A stretch of 64,000 nt of DNA from Tardiphaga sp. P9-11 (GTDB lineage Bacteria; Pseudomonadota; Alphaproteobacteria; Rhizobiales; Xanthobacteraceae), in NCBI RefSeq assembly GCF_008329525.1, contig NZ_NPKQ01000006.1, positions 186,001 to 250,000 of the forward strand, written 5' to 3'. Each line of letters begins with the position of its first letter. The stretch's first letter is position 1. Shown here piece by piece: positions 43,752-54,024 of this stretch. The notes beneath the pieces are model-generated. The model made no database searches, was not told where the DNA came from, and saw only the letters and a list, made by a program, of their open reading frames with translations. A program made the translations under genes and the position numbers.

Positions 43752-45094
43752 CGCCCGGCGCACGTCGCAATCTCGGCAGCGTCATTGTGATCGGTGTCGT
43801 GGCTGCAGCCGGCGCCGCGCTCTATGTGCGCGGTCCCGGACCGATGTCGTTCTCCGGTGGGCCGAAAGTGGCGCTGGCGGACTACAAGGGCGCCAATCCG
43901 ACCGGCGTTCCCGCCAAAATGGCCAATGCCAGCCTGATCGAGCGAGGCGAATATCTCGCGCGTGCGGCGGATTGCATGGTCTGTCACACTGCACCCGGCG
44001 GCAAGGAATATGCCGGCGGCTTCGCGTTCAAGCTGCCGTTCGGCACGCTGTATTCGACTAACATCACGCCGGACAAAGAGACAGGCATCGGCAACTACAC
44101 CGACCAGCAGTTTCTCGACGCCGTTCGAAGCGGCAAGCGCCACGACGGCGCCCGGCTCTATCCGGCGATGCCCTATACGTCCTACACTTACATGACCGAT
44201 GCGGACACGCTCGCGGTCAAGGCCTATCTGTTCAGCCTCGCACCGGTGCGCGCAACACCGCCTGAGAATACGCTGGCCTTTCCGTTCAATCAGCGCTGGG
44301 CGATGACGTTCTGGTCGGCTTTGTTCAATCCCGATACGCGCTTCGAACCCGATACGTCGCAAAGCCCGGAATGGAACAGGGGCGCCTATCTCGTCGAGGC
44401 GTTGGCGCATTGCGGCGAATGCCACACGCCGCGCAATCTCGGCTTCGCGCTCGACAACCGCAAGAAATTCGCTGGCGCTCTGACCGCCGGATGGCGGGCC
44501 TTCAATATCACCTCGGACAAGACGACAGGCCTTGGCGGCTGGAGCGACGACGATGTCGTTTCCTATCTGTCGATCGGACATGCCAAAGGTCACGGCACCG
44601 CTTCGGGGCCGATGGGCGAAGCCGTGGACCACAGCTTCAGCAAGATGGCGCCGACGGATATCAAGGCGATGGTCGCATTCCTGCGCACAGTGCCGGCGAT
44701 GTCCTCGCCTGATCTGCCCGCAAAACTCGCGCCACCCGCACCGCCCTCGCACAGGGACGGCATGACAGCGAACGCGCTTGGCAAGACGGTCTTCCAGGGC
44801 GCCTGCGTGAGCTGCCATGGCTGGACAGGCGAGAGCGCACTCTCGCCCATGGCCACGCTGACCGGCGCGTGGGCCGTTAACGATCCCGGCGCGACGAACG
44901 TGGCGCAGATCGTGATTTCCGGCACCAAGCGGCATACGCCGCAAGGCGCGCTCTCGATGCCAGCTTTCGGCAAGAGCCATTCAGATACGGAGATCGCCGC
45001 CGTCGCGAATTACGTGACCGCGCGCTTCGGCAGCAAGGGATCGCAGATCACGGCAAGCGACGTCGCGGATTTGCGCAAGCAGACGGAGCAGTAG
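43748..45094 (+). CDS. Membrane-anchored triheme cytochrome c
   Basis: A 448-residue protein with an N-terminal membrane anchor (VIVIGVVAAAGAALYV) and three haem sites, CMVCH, CGECH and CVSCH, each in its own cytochrome domain. It resembles the cytochrome subunits of alcohol and aldehyde dehydrogenases. The ATG at 43748 overlaps the hydroxylase stop, so it is translated with it. It likely takes electrons from the exported hydroxylase and passes them to the respiratory chain. Confidence 0.93.
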   Translation: MTPGARRNLGSVIVIGVVAAAGAALYVRGPGPMSFSGGPKVALADYKGANPTGVPAKMANASLIERGEYLARAADCMVCHTAPGGKEYAGGFAFKLPFGTLYSTNITPDKETGIGNYTDQQFLDAVRSGKRHDGARLYPAMPYTSYTYMTDADTLAVKAYLFSLAPVRATPPENTLAFPFNQRWAMTFWSALFNPDTRFEPDTSQSPEWNRGAYLVEALAHCGECHTPRNLGFALDNRKKFAGALTAGWRAFNITSDKTTGLGGWSDDDVVSYLSIGHAKGHGTASGPMGEAVDHSFSKMAPTDIKAMVAFLRTVPAMSSPDLPAKLAPPAPPSHRDGMTANALGKTVFQGACVSCHGWTGESALSPMATLTGAWAVNDPGATNVAQIVISGTKRHTPQGALSMPAFGKSHSDTEIAAVANYVTARFGSKGSQITASDVADLRKQTEQ

Positions 45095-45100
45095 GCCGAA

Positions 45101-45925
45101 CTAGTTCAGCCAGAACTCAGGCACGGCCTGCGACAGCCGGCCACCGAGCCGCACCGGCGCGATGCGTGATGCGAGGCCGGTCTTGTCATCGGTTTCGACC
45201 GCAACGCCCGACAAGGTCGCAGGGCCGAAGGCGGGCTCGAAACGGCCGGAGGGAATGCCGGTCGTGAAGCGCCTGACAGGCTCTTCCTTCTGCATGCCAA
45301 TCACGGAATCATAGTCGCCGGTCATGCCGGCATCGGTCATGTAGGCCGTGCCGCCGGACAGGATTTGATGATCGGCGGTCGGCACATGCGTATGCGTGCC
45401 GACGACGAGGCTCACGCGGCCATCGCAGAAGTAACCCATGCCCTGCTTTTCGCTCGAGGCTTCGCCATGGAAATCCACCACGATGGCGTCCGCGGCTTCC
45501 ACCAGCGGACAGGCATCGATCTCCTTGCCGACAGCGCTGAACGGATCGTTGAGCGGCTCCATGAAGACGCGGCCCATGGCATTGATCACCAGCGCTCGCG
45601 CACCGTTCTTGGCGTCGATCAATGCAGCGCCGCGGCCCGGGGTGTGGCGCGGGAAGTTCAACGGACGGATCAGACGCGGCGCGCGTTCGATGAACACCAG
45701 CGCCTCTTTCTGATTCCAGGCGTGATTGCCGAGCGTCACCGCATCGGCGCCGGCGTCGACAAGATCATTATAGATCGCCTCGGTGATACCGAAGCCGCCA
45801 GCGGCGTTCTCGCCATTGATGATGACAAGATCGAGCTTCCAGTCGCGGATTAGGCCCGGCAGTTTTTCGAGGATCACCACGCGGCCGGTTTTGCCGACCA
45901 CGTCGCCGATGAAGAGAATACGCAA
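45101..45925 (-). CDS. YmdB-type metallophosphoesterase (TIGR00282 family)
   Basis: A 274-residue calcineurin-like phosphoesterase. Metal motifs are RILFIGDVVGKTGR, NGENAAGGFG, GNHAWNQKEA, VDFHGEASSEK and GTHTHVPTAD, all intact. Relatives hydrolyse cyclic nucleotides and affect RNA and biofilm control; the role here is unknown. It is convergent with the triheme cytochrome gene, with 6 bases between the stops, and lies one base after the cyclo-ligase gene. Confidence 0.93.
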   Translation of the reverse strand: MRILFIGDVVGKTGRVVILEKLPGLIRDWKLDLVIINGENAAGGFGITEAIYNDLVDAGADAVTLGNHAWNQKEALVFIERAPRLIRPLNFPRHTPGRGAALIDAKNGARALVINAMGRVFMEPLNDPFSAVGKEIDACPLVEAADAIVVDFHGEASSEKQGMGYFCDGRVSLVVGTHTHVPTADHQILSGGTAYMTDAGMTGDYDSVIGMQKEEPVRRFTTGIPSGRFEPAFGPATLSGVAVETDDKTGLASRIAPVRLGGRLSQAVPEFWLN

Positions 45926-45926
45926 G

Positions 45927-46514
45927 TCAGATGCTCCGAAAATCGATCGTCCGGGTTTCGGTTAGCACATAATCCAGCGCCACGTCGTGGGGTTGCATGG
46001 GAATGGCCTCGATTTCCTGGGTGTCGAAGGCCACACCCACGGAGATAAATGGCTTGATAGCGTACAGTTGTGCGAAGGTGCGATCGTAATGCCCCGCGCC
46101 ATAGCCAATGCGGTGGCCGGCACGGTCGAATGCCGCGAGTGGTACCAGCAGGATATCGGGGATCAGTGGCGGCGCGTCCGATGCTGGCTCCGGAATGCCT
46201 AATGAACCGCGCACCAGCGCATCATTCGGGCTCCAGATCCGGAACATCAGGGGCTCATCACGGGCGATGATCACCGGGAGTGCCAATCGCGCCCCCCGGA
46301 CGGCAAGATGCTGCATCAACGGGATCGGATCGATTTCGCTGCGAATAGGAGAATAGCCGGCGACGATGCAACCGGCCCTGACAGGGAAAGGCAGCCCACG
46401 CGCTGCAATGGCTTGCGCGGCTACCGACCGTTCGGCCTCGCTCAGCGCCGTACGGCGTGCCAGCGCGGCGATGCGGAGCTCGATCTTTGTCGGAGTGGGC
46501 GGCGTGTCGGACAT
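45927..46514 (-). CDS. ygfA: 5-formyltetrahydrofolate cyclo-ligase
   Basis: A 195-residue enzyme. The ATP-binding motif appears as HRIGYGAGHYDRTFA and the folate-binding part as GYSPIRSEIDPIPLMQHL. It converts 5-formyl-THF to 5,10-methenyl-THF. The ATG at 46514 (MSDTPPTP) is the family-like start. It lies immediately downstream of the 6S RNA gene, the classic zapA-ssrS-ygfA arrangement. Confidence 0.93.
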   Translation of the reverse strand: MSDTPPTPTKIELRIAALARRTALSEAERSVAAQAIAARGLPFPVRAGCIVAGYSPIRSEIDPIPLMQHLAVRGARLALPVIIARDEPLMFRIWSPNDALVRGSLGIPEPASDAPPLIPDILLVPLAAFDRAGHRIGYGAGHYDRTFAQLYAIKPFISVGVAFDTQEIEAIPMQPHDVALDYVLTETRTIDFRSI

Positions 46515-46641
46515 GCCGCACAATATGCTGTCCGCGGAGCCTGCGGAAGCGCAGGACCGGTCTTCGCGATCATCTTTGGAAGCGCGGCCAGGATTGCACG
46601 GCAAACGCCACACAAAGGGCCGCAGCCATCAAGAAAGTGAA

Positions 46642-46806
46642 AGTGCGAAGCCACGATGGCCGTTGAAGCACTCGATCCCGGAGCACCTACGAAAGTAGGT
46701 GGGCACCATGTGACCAGGTCCACGGACCTGGCCAGGGACAGTTCCCGTAAGGATCGATAAGGCCCCGGGGATATATGGCTCCTGACGCGCGACGCAGCCT
46801 CGCCTG
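46642..46806 (-). ncRNA. ssrS: 6S RNA (SsrS)
   Basis: The stretch between zapA and the cyclo-ligase gene has the expected form of 6S RNA. A closing stem pairs GCGAGGCTGCG (46803-46793) with CGTGGCTTCGC (46655-46645), allowing G-U pairs. In between are further hairpins: CAGGTCCGTGGACCTG and CACCTACTTTCGTAGGTG, with a large internal region around GGGCCTTATCGATCC. Synteny with 6S genes across proteobacteria is strong. Ends are approximate. 6S RNA mimics an open promoter and binds sigma-70 RNA polymerase. Confidence 0.82.
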
Positions 46807-46864
46807 AGCAATGTAGGGGTTATGAGACGGATGCGCCAGTGCCCGCTTGGCATCAAAGCCTGCG

Positions 46865-47248
46865 TTATCCAATAGCAACGCCACCACCGATGGTACGGTT
46901 GAGCACCTGCGTGGTCTTCTCGATCCGCTCTGCCGCAGCATTCAGGGCCGCGGCAACCGCCGTCTGCGTCGCCCGCGCGCGGTCCGCAGCGACAACGCGT
47001 ACGTCGCGCAGCGCGGCGAGTTCTTCCTGCAGGGCACGGATTTGCTGATTGGCATCGACCAGTTCGTCGGCAATCGTCAGCGCTGCCATGACCGTCAACC
47101 GTGCATCGCCGATTTCGCCGAACTTGCCGCGCAGGTTTTCCACACGGGATTCGAGACTTTCGGCCAGCCGAAGCAGCCGGGTCTCCTGCCCCTCTTCGCA
47201 GGCCATGCGATATTGCCGGCCATTGATGGTGACGTTGACGTGGCTCAT
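46865..47248 (-). CDS. zapA: Cell division protein ZapA
   Basis: A 127-residue protein with the N-terminal ZapA domain (MSHVNVTINGRQYRMACEEG) and a C-terminal coiled coil. It stabilises FtsZ rings. It is preceded after 6 bases by a DUF4164 gene and followed by 6S RNA, as in related bacteria. Confidence 0.94.
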   Translation of the reverse strand: MSHVNVTINGRQYRMACEEGQETRLLRLAESLESRVENLRGKFGEIGDARLTVMAALTIADELVDANQQIRALQEELAALRDVRVVAADRARATQTAVAAALNAAAERIEKTTQVLNRTIGGGVAIG

Positions 47249-47254
47249 TTCGCT

Positions 47255-47584
47255 TTACTCATGCGCGTTGTCAGTCGCCAGCACCGCGCGAATGGTGCCG
47301 ATGGCAGTGTCGAGCTTGTCGGCGATGTCGCGATTGGCACGCTCCAGCCGGCGCGATTTCACCAACGTACCGTCGAGTTCATCCGCCAGCCGCGACCGGT
47401 CTGCGCCAAGCGCCTGAATGCGCGTCGCAAGTTCATCTTCGTCGCGATCAGCCTCGCGGCGACGCTCCACAGCGCTTTCCAGCGCATCCAGCGCGCCCAT
47501 CAGCCGTCGCGTTGCCGCGTCAATCTCCGCCGCGCCGTTATTCGCGGGGTCGGAGGCCGAGAGATGGGCGGGGCGTTCGATCAT
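47255..47584 (-). CDS. DUF4164 coiled-coil protein
   Basis: A 109-residue protein that is almost wholly coiled coil (AATRRLMGALDALESAVERR, RSRLADELDGTLVKSRRLER). DUF4164 proteins are usually found next to zapA in alphaproteobacteria, so a role in cell division is likely but unproven. Confidence 0.88.
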   Translation of the reverse strand: MIERPAHLSASDPANNGAAEIDAATRRLMGALDALESAVERRREADRDEDELATRIQALGADRSRLADELDGTLVKSRRLERANRDIADKLDTAIGTIRAVLATDNAHE

Positions 47585-47893
47585 ACTGGGTTACGCGGGA
47601 CCTTCGGTGTGATGGGACCGGAGCTCAAAAACCACGGCTCCGCAAGCCTTTAGGCCCTGAAACTTAGGTTGCAAGCGAGCCGGACGCAACGCCGCTTAAA
47701 AGCTATGCACCGCAAAGCCGACAAAAACCGCCGGTAGATATCCACAGACCAGAACTGTCCGGGAGACCTTGGACTCCCAGGAACCCAGATGCTATCCACC
47801 AGTTTCTCCAAAGCGATCCCAACATCTCGCTGCAGACCGCCCCTCTCGCGGACGCAGAATATTCCATTCCCTTCAATTTAAACGGAAACCGAC
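47585..47893. other. 309-base divergent region upstream of tkt
   Basis: It holds the promoters for the DUF4164-zapA unit and for tkt. A GGGAG/CTCCC hairpin lies at about 47761-47778. I see no gene. Confidence 0.5.
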
Positions 47894-49879
47894 ATGGCGC
47901 AGGTTGATCACTCGAAAATGGCCAACGCGATTCGTGCCCTCGCCATGGACGGCGTGGAAAAGGCCAAATCCGGTCACCCTGGGCTGCCGATGGGCGCCGC
48001 CGACGTCGCCACCGTACTGTTCACCCAGTTCCTCAAATTTGACGCCGCCGATCCGAAATGGCCGGACCGCGACCGTTTCATCCTCTCGGCTGGCCACGGC
48101 TCGATGCTGCTCTATGCCCTGCTCTATCTGACGGGCAACAGTGAGATGACGCTCGACCAGCTGAAGAATTTCCGTCAGTTGCATTCGAAGACCCCAGGCC
48201 ACCCCGAGAATTTCCACACCTCAGGCGTCGAGACCACCACCGGCCCGCTCGGCCAGGGCGTGGCGACCGCGGTCGGATTCGCGCTCGCCGAGCGCATGCT
48301 GGCGGCCGAATATGGCGATGTGGTCGATCACTACACTTACGTGCTGTGCTCCGATGGCGACCTGATGGAAGGCATCAGCCATGAAGCGATGGCGCTCGCC
48401 GGTCATCTCAAGCTGTCAAAACTGATCTTCCTGTACGACGACAACGGCATCTCGATCGACGGCCCGCTGTCGCTCGCCGACAGCGTCGATCAGGTCGCGC
48501 GTTTCAAGGCTCATGGCTGGAATGCCGTGCATATTGACGGTCACGACCAAGCCGCTATTGCCGCAGCGATCAAGCAGGCGCAGGCGTCCGACCGTCCGTC
48601 GATGATCGCCTGCAAGACCACCATCGGCTTTGGCGCGCCGACCCGCGCTGGCACTTCGAAGGCCCATGGCGAACCACTCGGCGCCGAAGAACTCGCCGGC
48701 GCCAAGAAGGCGCTGGACTGGAACTACGGCCCGTTCGAAGTGCCCGATGACATCCTGCAGGCCTGGCGCAATGTCGGTAAGCAGGGCGCATCGGCGCGTG
48801 CGGATTGGCAGAAGCGTTTCGATGCCCTGTCGGGCGACAAGCGCAGCGAATTCACCCGCCGCAATGATCACGTTCGTCCGGCCGCCATGGAAGATGCGAT
48901 CCGTACGCTGAAGAAGAAGTTGGTCGATGAGCCGCAGACCATCGCGACCCGCAAGGCCAGCGAACTCGCGTTGGAAGCGCTGGTCCAGGTCGTACCAGAG
49001 ATGGTGATCGGGTCCGCGGATCTCACGCCGTCGAACAACACCCGCACCAAGCACGCTATTGAGGTGAAGCCCGGCGACTTCGCCGGTCGCTACATCCACT
49101 ACGGCATCCGCGAAATGAGCATGGCCGCAGCCATGAACGGCATCGCGCTACATGGCGGCTTCATCCCGGCCGGCGCCACCTTCATGTGCTTCACCGACTA
49201 TGCGCGCCCGGCGATGCGCATCTCGGCGCTGGCGCAGATCCCAGTCATCTACATCATGACCCATGACTCGATCGGCCTCGGCGAAGACGGCCCGACCCAT
49301 CAGCCGGTTGAGCATCTGGCGGCGATGCGCGCGATGCCTAACATGCGCGTGTTCCGCCCGGCGGACACCGTCGAGACCGCCGAATGCTGGCAGCTCGCCA
49401 TGGAGAAGACCAACGGCCCGACCATGCTGGCATTGTCGCGCCAGAACCTGACGCCGGTACGCACCACGCATCATGACGCCAATCTCTGCGCCACCGGCGG
49501 CTATGAGCTGGTCCCAGCCAACGGCAAGGCCGCCGTGTCGATCTTCGCGTCGGGCTCGGAAGTCGAGATCGCCGTCGCGGCGCAGAAGCAGCTCGCCGAC
49601 AAGGGCATCGCAACGCGGGTCGTATCGGTCCCCTCGCTCGAACTGCTGCTGGAGCAGCCTGAAGAGCGCCAGAAGGCGATCATTGGCGACGCGCCGATCA
49701 AGATCGCGGTCGAGGCCGCCGTCCGGTTCGGCTGGGATGCGGTGATCGGCCATGATGGCACCTTCATCGGTATGAAGGGCTTTGGCTCGAGCGCGCCCGC
49801 CAAGGAGCTCTACAAGCTATTCGGTATCACGGCCGAGGCCGTTGTGGAGACTGCTACACGCAAGCACAATGCGGCTTAA
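47894..49879 (+). CDS. tkt: Transketolase
   Basis: A 661-residue thiamine-diphosphate enzyme. [34 protein letters not shown], the TPP motif [13 protein letters not shown] with a later [10 protein letters not shown], and [16 protein letters not shown] are complete. It moves two-carbon units in the pentose phosphate and Calvin pathways. It is the first gene of the tkt-gap-pgk-fba block. A 127-base gap with an inverted repeat separates it from gap. Confidence 0.96.
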   Translation: MAQVDHSKMANAIRALAMDGVEKAKSGHPGLPMGAADVATVLFTQFLKFDAADPKWPDRDRFILSAGHGSMLLYALLYLTGNSEMTLDQLKNFRQLHSKTPGHPENFHTSGVETTTGPLGQGVATAVGFALAERMLAAEYGDVVDHYTYVLCSDGDLMEGISHEAMALAGHLKLSKLIFLYDDNGISIDGPLSLADSVDQVARFKAHGWNAVHIDGHDQAAIAAAIKQAQASDRPSMIACKTTIGFGAPTRAGTSKAHGEPLGAEELAGAKKALDWNYGPFEVPDDILQAWRNVGKQGASARADWQKRFDALSGDKRSEFTRRNDHVRPAAMEDAIRTLKKKLVDEPQTIATRKASELALEALVQVVPEMVIGSADLTPSNNTRTKHAIEVKPGDFAGRYIHYGIREMSMAAAMNGIALHGGFIPAGATFMCFTDYARPAMRISALAQIPVIYIMTHDSIGLGEDGPTHQPVEHLAAMRAMPNMRVFRPADTVETAECWQLAMEKTNGPTMLALSRQNLTPVRTTHHDANLCATGGYELVPANGKAAVSIFASGSEVEIAVAAQKQLADKGIATRVVSVPSLELLLEQPEERQKAIIGDAPIKIAVEAAVRFGWDAVIGHDGTFIGMKGFGSSAPAKELYKLFGITAEAVVETATRKHNAA

Positions 49880-49886
49880 CTCTATC

Positions 49887-49924
49887 GGAACGCTGGTAAA
49901 TTTGACACATTGCACCAGCGTTCC
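49887..49924. repeat. Inverted repeat between tkt and gap
   Basis: Perfect 11-base arms GGAACGCTGGT (49887-49897) and ACCAGCGTTCC (49914-49924) enclose a 16-base centre that contains TTGACA. It starts 8 bases after the tkt stop, so it may be a terminator stem, or an operator overlapping a gap promoter. No T-run follows. Confidence 0.5.
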
Positions 49925-50006
49925 ATTCAGGGCATGAAACGCCCGTCACATGACACTATATGAAGGCCCTCACGCGAGGTTTGAGCCTAATAAAGGGAGA
50001 AGTTGA

Positions 50007-51017
50007 ATGGCAGTCCGGGTTTCGATCAACGGTTTTGGCCGCATCGGCCGCAACGTCCTGCGGGCGATCTACGAGTCCAAGCGCACCGACATCGAAGTCG
50101 TCGCCATCAACGATCTTGGCCCGGTTGAAACCAACGCCCACCTGCTGCGCTTCGATAGCGTGCATGGCCGCTTCCCCGGCGAAGTCACCGTTGACGGCGA
50201 CAGCATCCAGCTTGGCAACGGCAACAAGATCAAGGTCACTGCGGTGCGCGATCCGAACACGCTGCCCTGGAAGGATCTCGGCATCGATATCGCGCTCGAA
50301 TGCACCGGCATCTTCAGCGCCAAGGCGAAGGCGACGTCGCATCTGACCGCAGGCGCCAAGCGCGTGCTGGTTTCGGCTCCGTCCGATGGTGCTGATGCTA
50401 CGATCGTCTACGGCGTCAATCACAGGACCCTCACCAAGGATCATCTGGTCGTCTCCAACGGTTCGTGCACCACCAACTGCCTGGCGCCTGTCGCCAAGGT
50501 GCTGAACGAGACCGTCGGTATCGAAACCGGCTTCATGACCACGATCCATGCTTACACTGGCGACCAGCCGACGCTGGACACGCTTCACAGCGATCTCTAT
50601 CGCGGCCGCGCCGCTGCCATGTCGATGATTCCGACCTCGACCGGCGCCGCGAAAGCCATCGGCCTCGTGATGCCCGAACTGGCCGGCAAGCTCGACGGCG
50701 TCTCGATCCGCGTGCCGACCCCGAACGTCTCGGTGGTGGATCTCAAGATCATCGCCAAGAAGTCGACCACCAAGGAAGAGATCAACGAAGCCATCAAGAA
50801 GGCTGCGGCCGGCGAGCTGAAGGGCGTGCTTGGCACCACCAGCCATCCGAACGTGTCGATCGACTTCAACCACGATCCGCATTCGTCGACCTTCGCCTTC
50901 GATCAGACCAAGGTGCAGAACGGCACGCTGGTCCGCGTGCTGTCCTGGTACGACAACGAATGGGGCTTCTCCAACCGCATGGCCGACACCGCCGTTGCGA
51001 TGGGCAAGCTGCTCTAA
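50007..51017 (+). CDS. gap: Glyceraldehyde 3-phosphate dehydrogenase, type I
   Basis: A 336-residue enzyme. NAD-binding [15 protein letters not shown], the catalytic cysteine in [24 protein letters not shown] and [13 protein letters not shown] are all present. It has AAGGGAGAAG shortly before the ATG. It works in glycolysis and gluconeogenesis with the neighbouring genes. Confidence 0.97.
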   Translation: MAVRVSINGFGRIGRNVLRAIYESKRTDIEVVAINDLGPVETNAHLLRFDSVHGRFPGEVTVDGDSIQLGNGNKIKVTAVRDPNTLPWKDLGIDIALECTGIFSAKAKATSHLTAGAKRVLVSAPSDGADATIVYGVNHRTLTKDHLVVSNGSCTTNCLAPVAKVLNETVGIETGFMTTIHAYTGDQPTLDTLHSDLYRGRAAAMSMIPTSTGAAKAIGLVMPELAGKLDGVSIRVPTPNVSVVDLKIIAKKSTTKEEINEAIKKAAAGELKGVLGTTSHPNVSIDFNHDPHSSTFAFDQTKVQNGTLVRVLSWYDNEWGFSNRMADTAVAMGKLL

Positions 51018-51134
51018 GGCAAGAGCGGAATCCCGGGCGCAGCGCAAGACGCCGCGCCCGGGAGCCAACGAATGTAGCGGTCCCCGCTTTGCGGCGCCCC
51101 GCTCTGCGCTGACCTGCGTTTGGGACACAACACC

Positions 51135-52328
51135 ATGACCAATTCTTTCCGTACCCTCGACGACGTCGATGTGAAGGGCAAACGCGTTCTCGTGCGCGTC
51201 GATCTCAACGTGCCCATGGATAGTGGCAAGGTTACCGACGCAACACGGCTTGAACGCATCGCGCCGACCATCACCGAAATTTCCGACAAGGGCGGCAAGG
51301 TCATCCTGCTCGCGCATTTCGGTCGCCCCAAGGGTCGCGATGTCAAGGACTCCTTGAAGCCGGTTGCTGAAGCACTCACGCATGTCATTAAAAAGCCGGT
51401 GGCATTCGTCGATGACTGCATCGGCGAAGCTGCAACCAAGGCTGTCACGGCATTGAAAGATGGCGACATTCTCTGCCTCGAAAACACCCGCTTTCATCCT
51501 GGCGAAGAAAAGAACGATCCGGCTTTCGTCGCCGAACTCGCCAAGCTCGGCGACATCTGGGTCAATGACGCATTCTCGGCGGCGCATCGCGCCCACGCCT
51601 CCACCGAAGGCCTCGGTCACAAGTTACCCGCCTATGCCGGCCGCACCATGCAGGCCGAGTTGGACGCCCTCGGCAAGGCGCTGGACGCGCCGACCAAGCC
51701 GGTGATCGCTATCGTCGGCGGTGCCAAGGTGTCGTCGAAGATCGACCTGCTGGAAAACCTTGTCACCAAGGTCGATGCGCTCGTCATCGGCGGCGGCATG
51801 GCCAATACCTTCCTGCATGCGCAAGGCGTCAAGGTCGGCAAATCGCTGTGCGAGAAAGATCTCGCTCCGACCGCGCTGCGTATTATCGACAAGGCCGAAG
51901 CTTCCGGCTGCGCCATCATTCTGCCGGTGGATGCGGTCGTCGCATTTCACTTCGCGGCCAATACGCCGTCGCATGCTTACGGTCTCGATGCGATCCCCGA
52001 TGAAGGCATGATCCTCGACGTCGGTCCGCAGTCGATCGAACGCATCAACGCAGCCATCGACGACGCCGCCACCCTGGTCTGGAATGGCCCGGTCGGCGCA
52101 TTTGAAATGACTCCATTCGACCGCGGCACGGTTGCCGGCGCCAAACACGCAGCCGCGCGCACCAAGGCGAAGAAACTGATTTCAGTAGCGGGCGGCGGCG
52201 ATACTGTCGCTGCGCTCAATCATGCCGGCGTCGCCGATGACTTCTCTTACATCTCGACCGCAGGCGGCGCTTTCCTCGAATGGATGGAAGGCAAGCCACT
52301 GCCGGGTGTGGAAGTGTTGAAGAAGTAG
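51135..52328 (+). CDS. pgk: Phosphoglycerate kinase
   Basis: A 397-residue kinase. [47 protein letters not shown] and the C-terminal [15 protein letters not shown] and [11 protein letters not shown] are classic. ATG at 51135 ([10 protein letters not shown]) is the natural start; a TTG five codons earlier is in frame but unlikely. It follows gap by about 115 bases. Confidence 0.97.
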   Translation: MTNSFRTLDDVDVKGKRVLVRVDLNVPMDSGKVTDATRLERIAPTITEISDKGGKVILLAHFGRPKGRDVKDSLKPVAEALTHVIKKPVAFVDDCIGEAATKAVTALKDGDILCLENTRFHPGEEKNDPAFVAELAKLGDIWVNDAFSAAHRAHASTEGLGHKLPAYAGRTMQAELDALGKALDAPTKPVIAIVGGAKVSSKIDLLENLVTKVDALVIGGGMANTFLHAQGVKVGKSLCEKDLAPTALRIIDKAEASGCAIILPVDAVVAFHFAANTPSHAYGLDAIPDEGMILDVGPQSIERINAAIDDAATLVWNGPVGAFEMTPFDRGTVAGAKHAAARTKAKKLISVAGGGDTVAALNHAGVADDFSYISTAGGAFLEWMEGKPLPGVEVLKK

Positions 52329-52789
52329 CAGCGGCACGTTTTTGCCCGCAGGACTTGCAGGTGCACGACGTTTATGTTATGTTCCTGCCATCGCAGACGA
52401 ACCGATCAACATCACGACAGACATCCTCATCGCGATCCGCGCTGATATTTCGTCGTTTCGTAACTCGGTTGAACGGCGTCTTGGTCGGCTGGAAGAAATA
52501 GGCCGTAAGTAGCGTCGGGACGACGCCGGCATGCTCGTAATGATTCGTGCGACTGCTGGCGATTTCGACGAGCGCGTGACTGAAGTGGAAGTGCACGCCG
52601 CGGCACTCGAAGCTCGCGAACATTAGTTACCGGGAATTCCATTAGCTGGAACGCTGGGCCATCGTGGCGATTAACGCAGGCTGTATGCGCGGCTGATGGC
52701 GTCTTGGATTCGCCGTCTCCTCGCGCTAAGAGCCATATATCCCTCGGCGCGGCGTTTGCGCCTGTCCCAATTTACAAGGAGCTTCCTGC
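52329..52789. other. 461-base region between pgk and the class II aldolase gene
   Basis: It contains the remnant of a small coiled-coil gene (52381-52626). The last 160 bases before the aldolase gene show no further gene. Confidence 0.6.
52381..52626 (+). pseudogene. Broken small coiled-coil protein gene
   Basis: One reading frame is protein-like on both sides of a single in-frame TAG (52510-52512). Before it: DEPINITTDILIAIRADIS ending RRLGRLEEIGRK. After it: DDAGMLVMIRATAGDFDERV ending AALEAREH and a stop at 52624. Both parts look like one short amphipathic, coiled-coil-forming protein of a kind common in Bradyrhizobium relatives. The expected start codon is ATC at 52390, not ATG. The gene therefore seems to have lost its start and gained a stop. 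Confidence 0.65.
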
Positions 52790-53857
52790 ATGGCCCGTAT
52801 TACGTTGCGTCAACTGCTCGATCACGCGGCAGAACACGATTACGGAGTGCCGGCCTTCAACATCAACAATATGGAGCAGGCCCTCGCCATCATGGACGCG
52901 GCCAACTCCGTCGATGCGCCGGTGATTATTCAGGCCTCGCGCGGTGCGCGCTCCTACGCCAACGACATCATGCTCAAGCACATGATGGACGCCGTCACAG
53001 AAATCTATCCGCACATTCCCGTCTGCGTACATCTCGACCACGGCAATGAAGCCGCAACCTGCATGACGGCGATCCAGGCCGGCTTCACCTCGGTGATGAT
53101 GGACGGTTCGCTGAAGGCGGACGGCAAGACTGCGGCAGACTGGGACTACAATGTCGGCGTGACGAAGACCGTGACCGACATGGCACATCTCGGCGGCATC
53201 TCGGTGGAAGGCGAGCTCGGTGTGCTCGGCTCGCTGGAGAGCGGCATGGGCGAGGCCGAAGACGGCCACGGCGCCGAAGGCCAGCTCAGCCATGACCAGT
53301 TGCTGACCAATCCCGACGAAGCCGTGAAATTCGTCAAGGAGACCCAGGTCGACGCGCTGGCGATCGCCATGGGCACCTCACACGGAGCCTACAAGTTCAC
53401 CCGCAAGCCGGACGGCGACATCCTCGCCATGAACGTGATCGAGGAAATTCACCGCAAGCTGCCCAACACGCATCTGGTGATGCACGGCTCGTCGTCGGTG
53501 CCGCAGGACCTGCAGGACATCATCAACAAATTCGGCGGTCAGATGAAGCCGACCTGGGGCGTCCCGGTGTCGGAAATCCAGCGCGGCATCAAGCATGGTG
53601 TGCGCAAGATCAACATCGATACCGACAACCGCATGGCCATGACCGGTCAAATCCGCAAGGTGCTGAGCGAAAACCCGAGCGAATTCGATCCGCGCAAATA
53701 TCTGAAGCCGGCGATGGAAGCCATGGTGAAGCTCTGCACGCAACGCCTGCAGGAATTCAATACCGCCGGCCAGGCCAGCAAGATCAAAAAGGTGCTGACC
53801 ACGGCCGAAATGGCCAAGCGCTACGCATCGGGCGAGCTGAACGCGAAGATCGCCTGA
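52790..53857 (+). CDS. fba: Fructose-bisphosphate aldolase, class II
   Basis: A 355-residue zinc-dependent aldolase. [30 protein letters not shown] with metal histidines, [29 protein letters not shown] and [12 protein letters not shown] match the Calvin-cycle subtype. AGGAG lies 8 bases before the ATG. A very strong terminator follows at 53881. A class I aldolase gene lies just beyond. Confidence 0.96.
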   Translation: MARITLRQLLDHAAEHDYGVPAFNINNMEQALAIMDAANSVDAPVIIQASRGARSYANDIMLKHMMDAVTEIYPHIPVCVHLDHGNEAATCMTAIQAGFTSVMMDGSLKADGKTAADWDYNVGVTKTVTDMAHLGGISVEGELGVLGSLESGMGEAEDGHGAEGQLSHDQLLTNPDEAVKFVKETQVDALAIAMGTSHGAYKFTRKPDGDILAMNVIEEIHRKLPNTHLVMHGSSSVPQDLQDIINKFGGQMKPTWGVPVSEIQRGIKHGVRKINIDTDNRMAMTGQIRKVLSENPSEFDPRKYLKPAMEAMVKLCTQRLQEFNTAGQASKIKKVLTTAEMAKRYASGELNAKIA

Positions 53858-53880
53858 GCCCAAACTGCCAATTGACTGTC

Positions 53881-53920
53881 ATTCAGCCTGCCATACAGCA
53901 TATGGCAGGCTGAATTTTTT
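53881..53920 (+). terminator. Intrinsic terminator after class II aldolase
   Basis: Perfect 15-base stem (ATTCAGCCTGCCATA and its complement at 53901-53915), a 5-base loop and a run of T follow 24 bases after the stop. It is a textbook Rho-independent terminator. Confidence 0.93.
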
Positions 53921-54024
53921 GCCGGAATCGGATGCGGACGGGCCCATTGATCGGCCAGATGCTCGGATTTTGCCCGAGAACGGTCTAGATTGGCCTGCAG
54001 GACTAGCCCGCTCAGGACATGCCC

